Assembly: GCA_965224325.1 (NCBI GenBank) | Contig: CBDCYT010000020.1 | Location: forward strand, 348,715-412,714 | Origin: CBDCMJ01 sp965224325 | GTDB lineage: Bacteria; Chloroflexota; Dehalococcoidia; Lucifugimonadales; UBA3495 | DNA: 64,000 nucleotides | Direction of reading: 5' to 3' | In this document: positions 8,893-17,395 of the stretch, piece by piece | Numbering within the stretch: the first letter of the stretch is position 1 | Layout of the letters: every line of letters starts with the position of its first letter | The notes under the pieces: generated by a model | The model's database searches: none | What the model was told of the DNA's origin: nothing | The model's input: the letters and a program-made list of their open reading frames with translations, nothing else | Program-made: the position numbers and the translations under genes

Positions 8893-9878
8893 TAAATGCG
8901 GCCTCCAGCGTCTTGAATTGCCTTCACCAACCGGGCGGCGGCCCGTTCCGGCTCCGCCGCCTGGCCCACCGCTGCGGCAACGCAGATGGCGTCAGCGCCT
9001 GCTTCAACTACGTGAGCTGCGTTTTCGGCGTTGATGCCTCCGATGGCCACCAGAGGCGCTTGGGTCGCTTCCCGGGCCTGGCGCAGCCGCGCCACCCCTT
9101 GGGGAGGCCGGCCCACGCCCTTGGTGCTGGTTGGGTATATGGCTCCGAAAGCCAAGTGGTCTGCCCCCATTTCCTCCGACTGGACCAGCTCGTCTATCTC
9201 GTGGTTAGACCGGCCCACAACTTGCTGCGGAGACAATACCCCACGAGCCTGCGCCACCGGCAAATCGGTTTGACCCAGGTGCAGTCCGGCGCAGCCTATT
9301 ATGGCCGCCAGGTCGGCGTGGTCATTGATGATGAGGTCCACGTCGCTGGCCTGGCAAAGCTCCTGCAGTTGGGTGGCCAACGGCAAAGTGTCTCCCTTGT
9401 CCCGAAGTTTGTCCCTTAACTGCAACATCCGGGCCCCTCCACGGACCGCAGCCGTCGCGATCTCCACGGGATCCCTGCCGCCGGTGACCTGAGGGTCGAT
9501 GATGACGTACAGCCCTCGGACCCGCCCAGCCCGCTTTTGCCGCAAGGCCTTCGACAGGCGGTCTGACGCCGCCGCCACGGTGCCCCGCAATTCCTGGTGC
9601 ATCTCCCCGTTAACCCTGCCCGCGGCTCCGGCCTCACCCAGCGTCTCTAGCAAGTTTTGGGTGGCTGCCAACATTGCCACCGCCTGGGTTAGGCTAAGGC
9701 CCTCAGCTGGTAGTCCAGCTGGGGCTTCAGGCGCGGCAGCCAACACCTGCACTAGATTACGCAGCCGGTGCAAAGGTGGGTCATTTGCCGGCAATTCCGG
9801 GCAATGCGCAGCCACTGTGGCCAAGCAACGCACAAGCGAGGCGCGGCAAGTATCGTATGCGGAGCCCGGGTCCATCAT
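8892..9878 (-). CDS. thiE: Thiamine-phosphate synthase with extra N-terminal helical domain
   Basis: The C-terminal 205 residues are a full TIM-barrel ThiE, which joins HMP-PP and HET-P (THZ-P) to give thiamine phosphate. Visible motifs are ARMLQLRDK, LIINDHADLA, GLHLGQTDLP, HLAFGAIYPTSTKG and LVAIGGINAEN, covering substrate, phosphate and magnesium sites. The first 115 or so residues form an Ala/Leu-rich helical extension that is not the ThiD2 or ThiD domain seen in known fusions and is not recognised. The gene overlaps the fmdB-like stop by ATGA and the translin start by one base, so the three genes form a tightly coupled operon. Confidence 0.88.
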   Translation of the reverse strand: MMDPGSAYDTCRASLVRCLATVAAHCPELPANDPPLHRLRNLVQVLAAAPEAPAGLPAEGLSLTQAVAMLAATQNLLETLGEAGAAGRVNGEMHQELRGTVAAASDRLSKALRQKRAGRVRGLYVIIDPQVTGGRDPVEIATAAVRGGARMLQLRDKLRDKGDTLPLATQLQELCQASDVDLIINDHADLAAIIGCAGLHLGQTDLPVAQARGVLSPQQVVGRSNHEIDELVQSEEMGADHLAFGAIYPTSTKGVGRPPQGVARLRQAREATQAPLVAIGGINAENAAHVVEAGADAICVAAAVGQAAEPERAAARLVKAIQDAGGRI

Positions 9879-10216
9879 GGGTCTAGCGCTTGCGGCATGT
9901 CGCCCTGCCTGGCGGCGTCGATGGAATCCCGCACTGACTGTGGCATCTCCACCCCGTAGCGGGAAAACTTTTCCTCGACGTTACGCCCGATGTTGCGTGG
10001 GTCACTGTAGTAGTCCGCGGGAGTTCGGCCAGGAGTTAACGGATGCTCTTCCTGAACCGATTGGACGGTTTTGCTGGTGGCGAAGGAGGACATGCGGTGC
10101 GTCATATCAACGCTTTGGCAGTGGGTGCACACCGGCTCCAGTGGAGAACCTATCGAGCGGGTAAAAAAGGAGGACACCTTACCGCAGGTGTTACACCGGT
10201 ATTCGTAAATTGGCAT
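9875..10216 (-). CDS. FmdB-family zinc-ribbon protein
   Basis: A 113-residue protein starting MPIYEYRCNTCGKV with a second pair CTHCQ, the CxxC...CxxC zinc ribbon of the FmdB/regulatory-protein family (residues 8-36), followed by a polar tail with a predicted short helix. Family members were first described near formamidase operons; most, like this one, have no known partner. It is the first gene of the operon leading into thiE (ATGA overlap). GAGG lies before the ATG. Confidence 0.85.
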   Translation of the reverse strand: MPIYEYRCNTCGKVSSFFTRSIGSPLEPVCTHCQSVDMTHRMSSFATSKTVQSVQEEHPLTPGRTPADYYSDPRNIGRNVEEKFSRYGVEMPQSVRDSIDAARQGDMPQALDP

Positions 10217-10409
10217 GCTCGCGGCCTCAAGTTAGAAGCGGGAACCGACCCGGCGCCCGCTTGAGTCCTCTTCCAGTGCTCCGTTAGCCATTTTAGCACG
10301 GCGTCCCTGCCAATGCGGGTGACGGATGACTGCGGGTATATTTGGAATTAGCCAAGGATTCAGCCTCAGCAAACGGCCGGGGTGCAAGGCCTTCGGACAT
10401 ACGTGGAAG

Positions 10410-10439
10410 CTGACTGGCCGCTGTGACCCGGTGTATAAT
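10410..10439 (+). promoter_or_regulatory. Probable sigma70-type promoter of polA
   Basis: A perfect -10 hexamer TATAAT at 10434-10439 is preceded, at 18 bases, by CTGACT (10410-10415) as a weak -35. It lies about 65 bases upstream of the polA start with no other gene between, and is on the correct strand. Confidence 0.5.
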
Positions 10440-10502
10440 GCAGCCACCTTCCCGGGGGGATGTCCCCGCCCGGCATGACCCCTTAACCGCTGAGGTGCCA
10501 CC

Positions 10503-13295
10503 ATGGCAACGGATGACCGGCAGCAGACGCTCGATCTGTTCAGCCAACCGAAAGGTCCCGCCCGCCAGGAACCGCCGTTGCTCATTCTGATGGATGGGCA
10601 CGCTATGGTGCACCGCTCATTTCACGCTATCTCGGTTCGCGGCCACTTGTCCACCGCTACGGGTGAGGACACCACGGGGGTCTACGGCTTTGCCAACGTG
10701 TTCTTGCGGGCTCTTCAGGAATGGAATCCCACTTATTGCGCCATCGCGTTCGACACACCTGCGCCAACTTTTCGCCACCAGCGATTCGAGCAGTACAAGG
10801 CCCAGCGGGAGCCCACGCCTGAGGAGTTGAGACCTCAGTTTGGGCGGGTCAAGCAGTTAATGCAGGCGTTCGGGGTCCCCGTATTCGAATTGGATGGATA
10901 TGAAGCCGACGACCTAATAGGCACGATTTGCCGGCAGGCGGAACACCGGAGCGTCAACACTGTAATCCTGACCGGCGACAGGGACACCTTCCAGCTCATC
11001 ACCCCTGGGGTAAGGGTTGACCTGTCTTACAGCATCCAGGACCGGAAAGTGTACGACGAGGCAGAGTTGGGGGTCCGCTATTCCGGGCTTACTGCAGCCC
11101 AGCAGCCCGACTTTAAGGCCCTCCTGGGTGACACCTCTGACAACATCCCCGGAGTGCCCCGCGTCGGGGAGAAACGGGCCGTGGGACTACTGACTGAATT
11201 TCACGATTTGGAAGGAATCTATCAACACCTGGATGAGGTTAAGCCGCCCAGCGTGAAGCAGGCTTTGGGGGAAAACCGGGAGCGCGCTTTTGAGAACCGG
11301 GTATTGACCACCATAGACCGGCACGTACCCGTGGAGTTGGACCTTAATAGTTGTCTTTTTGGCGGATATGACCGGCAGACGGTGGTGGACCTGCTCACGG
11401 AACTGGAGTTCTTCAGCGTAATACAACGCCTGCCCGCCGGGAGGCTACCTGATTCGAACTCGCAGCAGGCCAGCCGGGAGGAGGTCTCGACGCCGCCTTC
11501 GGACACCAATTATCAGGTCGTAATAACCATCAGCCAATTGGAGGCCATGCTAGAGACCATCAAGGGAGCGGGAAGCTTCGCCTTCGATACCGAAACTACC
11601 GGTCTGGACCCAATGCGGGCGGACCTCGTGGGGTTAAGTTTCGGCGCCGCGCCCGGGCAAGCCTGGTACATTCCGGTTGGTCATAAAGAGGGCGCCCAGC
11701 TTGCCATAGAAGAAGTGCTAGCCCGGGTGCGGCCTCTGTTTGAATCCGAGGAGTTGGCCAAGTGCGCCCACAACGCCAACTACGACCTCACTATTCTGGC
11801 CAACTACGGCATCATTTGCCGCAATGTGGATTTCGACACCATGATCGCCGCTCACCTTCTGGGCCGGCACGCGGTGGGCCTGAAAAATTTGAGCCTGGAC
11901 GTTCTGGGCCGGGAGATGACTCCCATCAGTGAGCTCATCGGCTCCGGCCGCAAGCAAATAACTTTCGACCAGGTGCCTATAGAGCAGGCGGGCGACTATG
12001 CTTCCGCCGACGCGGATATGACCGGGAGGCTTCGCACGGCCTTAGAGGGTCCGGTGACCCAACAGGGATTAGCTCCCTTGATGGCCCAGGTGGAGATGCC
12101 CCTAGTGCCGGTATTGGTGACCATGCAGCGCAACGGTATAAAGCTTGATGCCGGAATCCTGCATGAGATGTCCAGGGACCTGAACGAGCAGTTGCATCAA
12201 GTGGAGCAAGAGCTTTACCAGTCCATCGGCCACACCGTCAACATCAACTCTCCTCAGCAGCTAAGCGACCTACTCTTCAAAGAGTTGGGGCTGCCCCACT
12301 CCAAGCGCACCAAGACTGGCTATTCCACTGACGCCAACTCGCTGGACATGCTCAAGGACTCCCATCCGGTGGTGGAGCATATCCTGGAATACCGGCAAAT
12401 GGCCAAGCTCAAGTCCACTTACGTCGATGCGTTGCCGGAGATTGTAAACCCGGCCACCGGGCGGATACACACCAGCTATAACCAAACCGGGTCGGCCACC
12501 GGCCGCATCTCCAGCAGCGACCCGAACCTGCAGAACATTCCCATCCGCACTGAATTGGGGCGTCAGGTTAGGAAGGCCTTCGTAGCGGAGAAGGCGCCCG
12601 ACTGGCTTCTTTTCTCCGTCGACTACTCCCAGGTCGAACTCCGTGTGCTGGCCCACCTGTCTCAGGACGAGGGACTGTTGGACGCCTTTCGCCGCGGAGA
12701 GGACATCCATTCGGCCACCGCGTCTATGATGTTCGACGTGTCCTTGAACGAGGTGACCTCGGACATGCGCCGCATCGCAAAGATTCTGAACTTTGGCGTC
12801 ATCTACGGACTTTCCGCCCACGGTATCGCCCAACAGACGGAATTCGGCCGGGATGAAGGCGCTCACTTTATAGAGACCTACTTCGCCAAGTACCCGGCCA
12901 TCAGTGAGTACCTGGAGGGCGTGAAGGAAAAGACCCGGGAAACCCAGTACGTGGAAACGGTGATGGGTCGCCGCCGCTACATGCCGGACATCAATGCGTC
13001 GAACCACAATGTAAGATCGGCCGCCGAAAGGATGGCGATAAACATGCCAATCCAAGGCACCGCGGCGGACATTATGAAGCTGGCCATGATACGAGTGCAG
13101 GACCGCCTGGACCGGGAGAATTTGCAGAGCAAAATGCTGTTGCAGGTTCACGATGAACTGGTCTTTGAGGCCCCTCAGCATGAGCTCGACGCCTTGAAGA
13201 AGTTGGTCTTCGACGAGATGCCCGCCGCCCATGAACTCGACGTTTCCCTGAAGGTGGACGCCAAGTGGGGCTACACCTGGGGCGATATGGAGTAG
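10503..13295 (+). CDS. polA: DNA polymerase I
   Basis: A 930-residue, three-domain Pol I. The N-terminal 5'-3' exonuclease (about residues 23-310) shows LILMDGHAMVHRSF, GYEADDLIGT and LTGDRDTFQL. The 3'-5' proofreading domain appears active: FDTETTGLDP near residue 360 keeps the D-x-E pair, with further motifs NANYDLT and YASADADMT. The polymerase domain has DYSQVELRVLAHLS (motif A, about 707), RRIAKILNFGVIYGLSAHG (finger helix, about 757) and QVHDELVFE (motif C, about 881). It works in Okazaki-fragment maturation and repair synthesis. ATG start with GAGG seven bases upstream; monocistronic. Confidence 0.97.
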   Translation: MATDDRQQTLDLFSQPKGPARQEPPLLILMDGHAMVHRSFHAISVRGHLSTATGEDTTGVYGFANVFLRALQEWNPTYCAIAFDTPAPTFRHQRFEQYKAQREPTPEELRPQFGRVKQLMQAFGVPVFELDGYEADDLIGTICRQAEHRSVNTVILTGDRDTFQLITPGVRVDLSYSIQDRKVYDEAELGVRYSGLTAAQQPDFKALLGDTSDNIPGVPRVGEKRAVGLLTEFHDLEGIYQHLDEVKPPSVKQALGENRERAFENRVLTTIDRHVPVELDLNSCLFGGYDRQTVVDLLTELEFFSVIQRLPAGRLPDSNSQQASREEVSTPPSDTNYQVVITISQLEAMLETIKGAGSFAFDTETTGLDPMRADLVGLSFGAAPGQAWYIPVGHKEGAQLAIEEVLARVRPLFESEELAKCAHNANYDLTILANYGIICRNVDFDTMIAAHLLGRHAVGLKNLSLDVLGREMTPISELIGSGRKQITFDQVPIEQAGDYASADADMTGRLRTALEGPVTQQGLAPLMAQVEMPLVPVLVTMQRNGIKLDAGILHEMSRDLNEQLHQVEQELYQSIGHTVNINSPQQLSDLLFKELGLPHSKRTKTGYSTDANSLDMLKDSHPVVEHILEYRQMAKLKSTYVDALPEIVNPATGRIHTSYNQTGSATGRISSSDPNLQNIPIRTELGRQVRKAFVAEKAPDWLLFSVDYSQVELRVLAHLSQDEGLLDAFRRGEDIHSATASMMFDVSLNEVTSDMRRIAKILNFGVIYGLSAHGIAQQTEFGRDEGAHFIETYFAKYPAISEYLEGVKEKTRETQYVETVMGRRRYMPDINASNHNVRSAAERMAINMPIQGTAADIMKLAMIRVQDRLDRENLQSKMLLQVHDELVFEAPQHELDALKKLVFDEMPAAHELDVSLKVDAKWGYTWGDME

Positions 13296-13400
13296 AAAGT
13301 GTCGCGTGGGGCATCGGGTTGAGGCTGGCCGTTAGCCACGTGATTCGTAGTTGGAGGAGTAATTTCATAACTGTTCCACTCGTGTAGTAGACGGGATGTT

Positions 13401-13655
13401 ATGTTTTCAGCCAATGGGGGAACTGCCGGTAGTCGAGTAAAGATGGTTCAATGCGCCGGGTACGAGCCTACCCCGCCGACCGAGGGGGACCTATTTGAAG
13501 TATGGTGCAGGATCGGGCATTCTGGCAAACCTGTTCAAGAGCACTTGGGCGGATCCGGAACGATTTTATGGGTCAACAACGATGGTAGTCTCTGCGTCCA
13601 ATTCACGGATGGTGACGAACGCCTCCTATATGACGAGGAAATTGAAAGGGATTGA
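13401..13655 (+). CDS. Small hypothetical protein upstream of PLD-like gene
   Basis: An 84-residue ORF with a beta-rich, acidic C-terminal half (GTILWVNNDGSLCVQFTDGDE) that looks like a small barrel; it is not recognised. It ends only three bases before the TTG start of the PLD-like gene, so the two may be cotranscribed. Composition is less GC-rich than the flanking polA and the region may have been acquired. No clear ribosome site precedes its ATG. Confidence 0.45.
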   Translation: MFSANGGTAGSRVKMVQCAGYEPTPPTEGDLFEVWCRIGHSGKPVQEHLGGSGTILWVNNDGSLCVQFTDGDERLLYDEEIERD

Positions 13656-13658
13656 ATC

Positions 13659-14519
13659 TTGAGGTGGGACACTCCAATAGGCTTGATTCGGTCGCCATGG
13701 GTAGAAGCATTTTCTGACTTTGCGCGACACATTCGCTCAAGGGCGATCGTGGCCGCGCCATATATAAGCGCTGGTCCGCTCAATCAGTTGGCGTCGGAGT
13801 TCAATTCAGGCCGTACACCGGATATCGAAGTGATTACCAATTTGGAGCCGGACAGCCTGTTGCATGGCTCAGTGGATATTGAAGCTATAGCCGCATTCGG
13901 AAGAGTGATTCCCACCGTAACAGTGCGGCACCTGCCAAGTCTTCATGCGAAGGCGTATGTTGCGGAAGATACACTAGCTATCATTACTTCCGGAAATCTG
14001 ACTGAAGCTTCACTATACCGGAACTACGAATAGGGGGTAAAAATAACGGAGCCGAAGGTAGTTTCGCAAATTGCTGCTGACCTCAGAGACTATGGTTCTC
14101 TAGGCACATTAGTGTCCTTAGCCGAACTGGACGAGCTTACAGAGATAACCCGGTCACTACAGTTGAAGTACATGTTGGCGGGGCAATCTTCGAGATCCAG
14201 CGGCAACAGGGAATTTAGAATCGAGTTAGATCGGGCGCAAGACGCGTTGCGCAACCTTCGCGCTAAACCTGGTGAATCCACAAACTCTATCTTTGCTCGC
14301 ACTATCTTGCATATCCTTAAGCGAGGTCCGCTGTCGACCCAACAAATGCATCCTATGATAGCCTACCTGCATCCCGACCTCTGCGATGACTCAATCGACA
14401 GGATGATTAATAATGTAAGTTTTGGTAAACGCTGGAAGCACCTGGCGAGAAATGCGCAGCAGCACCTCAAATCACAAGGACTGATAGAGTATCGGGACAG
14501 GAAATGGTGCTTGGCGTGA
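13659..14519 (+). pseudogene. Phospholipase D-like (HKD) protein interrupted by an in-frame TAG
   Basis: One reading frame of 287 codons, broken only by a TAG at 14031-14033. Before it, 124 residues contain a PLD-like half: RAIVAAPYISAGPLNQLA, then the HKD-type motif LHAKAYVAEDTLAIITSGNLTEAS (H, K and a following acidic residue present) ending NYE. The frame then continues after TAG with GVKI and a 160-residue C-terminal part containing a helical ARTILHILKRGPLSTQQMH segment like a winged helix. NYE-[Y]-GV is the usual local pattern in these proteins, so one base change from TAT or TAC to TAG explains the stop. PLD-like nucleases of this size occur in restriction and repair loci. Start is TTG with AAAGGGA upstream; alternatives are read-through or a sequencing error. 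Confidence 0.7.
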
Positions 14520-14622
14520 ATCATGGATCACGATCTACTATTAAGGGTGGATGCCTTAGGGGGTGTCAGAGCTAGCGGCCGCTCGAAGTAGGCCGCCGCT
14601 ACGGAGGACGTGGAGTATCACC

Positions 14623-14982
14623 ATGGGAATAACGCAAGTACAGGCGAAGGTTTTCGGGGAATATGAGGAGCGGGAGTATACCTTTCTAGTAGACACCGGC
14701 TCAACGTACATGTCCCTGCCCCCGGAGGAGATCGAAGGACTGGGGCTGCAACCTACCGGAGGAACTGTGAGGTTGATGAGTGCTACCGGCCTAGTTGACG
14801 TCGAGACCTACTTAGCCGTTGGCGAACTCAGGGGACAAAGGTTCGGAGGGATCGTAGTCCCCTCTGTATCACCCTTGTTTGGTTACGAGTTATTGCAAAA
14901 CCTGAGATTCAAAGTCGATCCGGTAACCCACGACATCGAAAAAGTTCCGGATGACGAAATGCACCCCCCTTATCTCTTATAG
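14623..14982 (+). CDS. Retropepsin-like aspartyl protease family protein
   Basis: A 119-residue single-domain protein with the active-site motif FLVDTGSTYMSLP (about residues 22-34), the D-T/S-G triad of retroviral-type aspartic proteases, followed by GLQPTGGTVRLMSATG and the second hydrophobic loop FGGIVVP...PLFGYELLQNLRFKVDP. Such small bacterial clan-AA proteins presumably act as dimers; substrates are unknown. The ATG at 14623 is chosen over an upstream GTG because GGAG stands nine bases before it and the earlier residues are low-complexity. It precedes the CoA lyase gene by 14 bases. Confidence 0.75.
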   Translation: MGITQVQAKVFGEYEEREYTFLVDTGSTYMSLPPEEIEGLGLQPTGGTVRLMSATGLVDVETYLAVGELRGQRFGGIVVPSVSPLFGYELLQNLRFKVDPVTHDIEKVPDDEMHPPYLL

Positions 14983-14996
14983 GCGGAGCCCGCGTT

Positions 14997-15884
14997 ATGG
15001 ACCTTTTTCGCAGCCTGATATTCGTGCCCGGCAACCGGTTGAGCATGCTGGAGAGGGCGCTGGACTTTAAGGCCGACGTAGTCATGGTGGACTTGGAGGA
15101 CTCAGTGCCGCCGGCGGAAAAGGCCGCGGCCCGGGAAGTAGCCCGCGAGTGGGTTCCCCGGCTGAACCGCAGCGGCTCCCGAGTTGGCCGTAAAATAATG
15201 GTGCGGGTCAATTCTCTGGACACCGGCTTAACCCGCGACGAAGTGGATGCGGTGGTTGGTCCGGACCTTTATGGCGTCAGCTTGGGCAAACCCGAGTCGG
15301 TTTGGGATATCCGGGAGGTGGACCGCATCATTACTGCCGCTGAGGCCGCGGCCGGCCTAAACCCCCAGCAGATAAAGCTGATACCCTGGATTGAGAACGC
15401 CCGGGCCGTCATGGCGGCCCAGCAAATCGGGGCCGCATCCGGCCGTGTCACCGCCCTGGCGTTCGGGGCCGAGGACTACACCAACGATATGGGCGTTGAG
15501 CGCACCGACATGGGCGCCGAGGTGTATTTCCCTAGGTCTAGCGTGCCGGTGGCCGCCCGCGCTGCCGGAGTTGCTTCCTTGGACTCTCCGTTCGTAGCAT
15601 TCAGGAACACCGAGGGGCTAACGCAAGACGCCCAAGCTGCCCGGCAGATGGGCTATAGCGGGAAATTCGCTATACACCCGTCCCAACTTGACATAATCAA
15701 CCAAGTCTTCAGTCCATCCCCGGAGGAAGTGGAGTACGCCCGCCGGGTGATGGAGGCTTGGGACAAGGCTGAAGCCGGGGGCAGAGGCTCCGCTGACCTG
15801 GACGGGCGCATGATTGACGTGCCGGTATGGAAGCGGGCCCAAAATTTGCTGTCCCTGGCCGAGGCCATTGACGCGCAGCGTTAA
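14997..15884 (+). CDS. CoA ester lyase (HpcH/HpaI, CitE-like)
   Basis: A 295-residue TIM-barrel enzyme of the citrate-lyase-beta-like CoA ester lyase family (malyl-, citramalyl- or beta-methylmalyl-CoA lyases). The N-terminus RSLIFVPGNRLSMLERAL and DVVMVDLEDSVPPAEK (catalytic acidic pair) are conserved, as are ARAVMAAQQI, ALAFGAEDYTNDMG (metal ligands E and D) and GYSGKFAIHPSQLDIIN near the C-terminus. The reaction cleaves or forms a CoA ester with glyoxylate, pyruvate or acetyl-CoA; the exact substrate cannot be read from sequence. GGAG precedes the ATG; folB follows after 25 bases. Confidence 0.9.
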   Translation: MDLFRSLIFVPGNRLSMLERALDFKADVVMVDLEDSVPPAEKAAAREVAREWVPRLNRSGSRVGRKIMVRVNSLDTGLTRDEVDAVVGPDLYGVSLGKPESVWDIREVDRIITAAEAAAGLNPQQIKLIPWIENARAVMAAQQIGAASGRVTALAFGAEDYTNDMGVERTDMGAEVYFPRSSVPVAARAAGVASLDSPFVAFRNTEGLTQDAQAARQMGYSGKFAIHPSQLDIINQVFSPSPEEVEYARRVMEAWDKAEAGGRGSADLDGRMIDVPVWKRAQNLLSLAEAIDAQR

Positions 15885-15909
15885 GCCGGTCAATGAGAGC
15901 TGAGCGCTG

Positions 15910-16302
15910 ATGGTCGAACACCCCGTTCCCCCGGACCGGATTGTTCTAGAAGGCATAAGAGTCTACGGTTATCACGGGGCCAACCCGGAAGAGCGGACTT
16001 TGGGACAGCCTTATCTGGTGGACTTGGCGGTGGAGTTGGACTTGAGCAAGCCGGGGGCCTCGGACCGCTTGGAGGATACGGTAAGCTACACTCATCTATA
16101 CCGTGCCGTGCGCGCCGTCGTTGGGGGTGAGTCCAAGAACCTGTTGGAAGCTACCGCTCAGGCCCTCGCGGACAAGGTGCTGGCCGAATTTCCGGTCCGC
16201 GCCGTGCACGTGGTCTTGAAGAAGCCCCATCCGCCCATCAAGAAGTCGGTTATAGACTGCGCCGCGGTTGAAATATACCGTTCAAGGAGGGAATCAGCGT
16301 GA
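15910..16302 (+). CDS. folB: Dihydroneopterin aldolase
   Basis: A 130-residue protein with RIVLEGIRVYGYHGANPEE (substrate glutamate and lysine-region pattern) and the C-terminal AVHVVLKKPHPPIKKS, diagnostic for FolB, which converts dihydroneopterin to 6-hydroxymethyl-dihydropterin and glycolaldehyde in folate synthesis. Its partners folK and folP are 23 kb away in this window. Start could be the ATG at 15910; the stop overlaps the next gene's GTG (GTGA), implying coupling. Confidence 0.92.
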   Translation: MVEHPVPPDRIVLEGIRVYGYHGANPEERTLGQPYLVDLAVELDLSKPGASDRLEDTVSYTHLYRAVRAVVGGESKNLLEATAQALADKVLAEFPVRAVHVVLKKPHPPIKKSVIDCAAVEIYRSRRESA

Positions 16303-16904
16303 AGGTCCACGAATATCACGAAGGCAACCGTACGCTTCAAGACCGATTTGAGACCCGTGGCTTGGCCGATCGTTTGGCCGGAAGAGCGGTGGACCGGATT
16401 GGAACGGAGGAGAGGGCCTTTATTGAACAGGCCAACATGTTTTTCTTGGCTACCTGTGACCACCGCGGCCTGCCTACGTGCTCGTATAAGGGCGGCGACC
16501 CCGGCTTCGTCAAGGTAGTGAACGACCGTCTGTTGGCGTTCCCCAACTACGATGGCAACGGCAAATACCAGTCCATGGGCAATCTGCTGAAAAATCCTAA
16601 CGTGGGAATGTTATTCGTCGACTTTGAAGGTCAGCAACGGCTCCGCCTGCAAGGTGTCGCTGCTATCGAGGAAGAAGACCCCCTGCTGTCCGAGTACCCG
16701 GAGGCGCAATTCATAATCAGGATCGAAGTTGGAGAGGTCTATAAGAACTGTCCTCGCTATGTCCACAAGTACCAATTGGTCGAGCCGTCCCAGTACGTGC
16801 CCAGTCTAGGCCGGCAAACACCGGTGCCCGAATGGAAGCGAAGGAGCGAGCTGCAGGACGTATTGCCCCAAAGAGACAAGGTGGAAAACGCCGAGACCGC
16901 GTAA
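16299..16904 (+). CDS. Pyridoxamine 5'-phosphate oxidase-family flavin protein
   Basis: A 201-residue PNPOx-like split-barrel protein: FIEQANMFFLATCDHRGLPTCSYKGGDPGFVKV (about residues 46-78), NLLKNPNVGMLFVDFEGQQRLRLQG and the C-terminal VYKNCPRYVHKY block are typical of the FMN- or F420-binding MSMEG-type subgroup. The enzyme may be an oxidoreductase or detoxification protein; substrate unknown. GTG start overlaps the folB stop by four bases and the GGAGG of its ribosome site lies inside folB. Confidence 0.85.
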   Translation: MKVHEYHEGNRTLQDRFETRGLADRLAGRAVDRIGTEERAFIEQANMFFLATCDHRGLPTCSYKGGDPGFVKVVNDRLLAFPNYDGNGKYQSMGNLLKNPNVGMLFVDFEGQQRLRLQGVAAIEEEDPLLSEYPEAQFIIRIEVGEVYKNCPRYVHKYQLVEPSQYVPSLGRQTPVPEWKRRSELQDVLPQRDKVENAETA

Positions 16905-17047
16905 AATCGCCCGCGAATCCATGACTCATGCCAAGGTGGAACAAGGTTATCGGAGCGGATGCAGGGCCCATGCGAGCCAACCCAGAAACGGGAACCATGC
17001 GAGCCGACCCAGAAAATGAAGAGGCCCTGGGAGCGGATGGCGCAATG

Positions 17048-17075
17048 TTGTTTTTCAAGCTGGGGTTGTGATAAT
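17048..17075 (+). promoter_or_regulatory. Probable promoter of rpmB
   Basis: TTGTTT (17048-17053) and GATAAT (17070-17075) with a 16-base spacer, about 105 bases before the rpmB start. Upstream, CCATGCGAGCC-(A/G)-ACCCAGAAA occurs twice in tandem (about 16968-16987 and 16993-17015). Confidence 0.5.
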
Positions 17076-17179
17076 CTGACGCAGCACGGCGCTTTAACGC
17101 CGCGTTTCTCTTTCTGAATTGCGATTGTCCAAATCGCCGTTAAAACGATACCCAAATACCCTGGAGAACGGAGCCGGCC

Positions 17180-17386
17180 ATGAGATGTCAACTTTGTCTT
17201 AAGTCGGGCATGAGCGGCAACAACGTCAGCCACTCAAACCGGCACACCAAGACCCGGTTCAAGGCCAATGTCCATAAGCAGACCCTCTTTCACGAGGGTA
17301 AGCAGGTCAAGGTGAAAATTTGCAGCCGGTGCCTACGCTCCGTGCACAAGTCGCCAAAGGTGCGGAAAGCGCTGTCCAGCGTCTAA
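17180..17386 (+). CDS. rpmB: 50S ribosomal protein L28
   Basis: A 68-residue L28 of normal length with MRCQLCLKSGMSGNNVSHSNRHTKTRF and KVKICSRCLRSVHK. The two CxxC pairs (C3/C6 and two near residues 49-52) mark the zinc-binding form. L28 is a structural component of the large subunit. GGAG lies before the ATG. It converges with rpe, whose stop is ten bases beyond. Confidence 0.96.
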   Translation: MRCQLCLKSGMSGNNVSHSNRHTKTRFKANVHKQTLFHEGKQVKVKICSRCLRSVHKSPKVRKALSSV

Positions 17387-17395
17387 ATTCCGTCT

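Noticed and set aside
12270..13232. 320-codon minus-strand ORF inside polA
   Set aside because: Antisense shadow of a highly conserved polymerase domain; no independent coding evidence.
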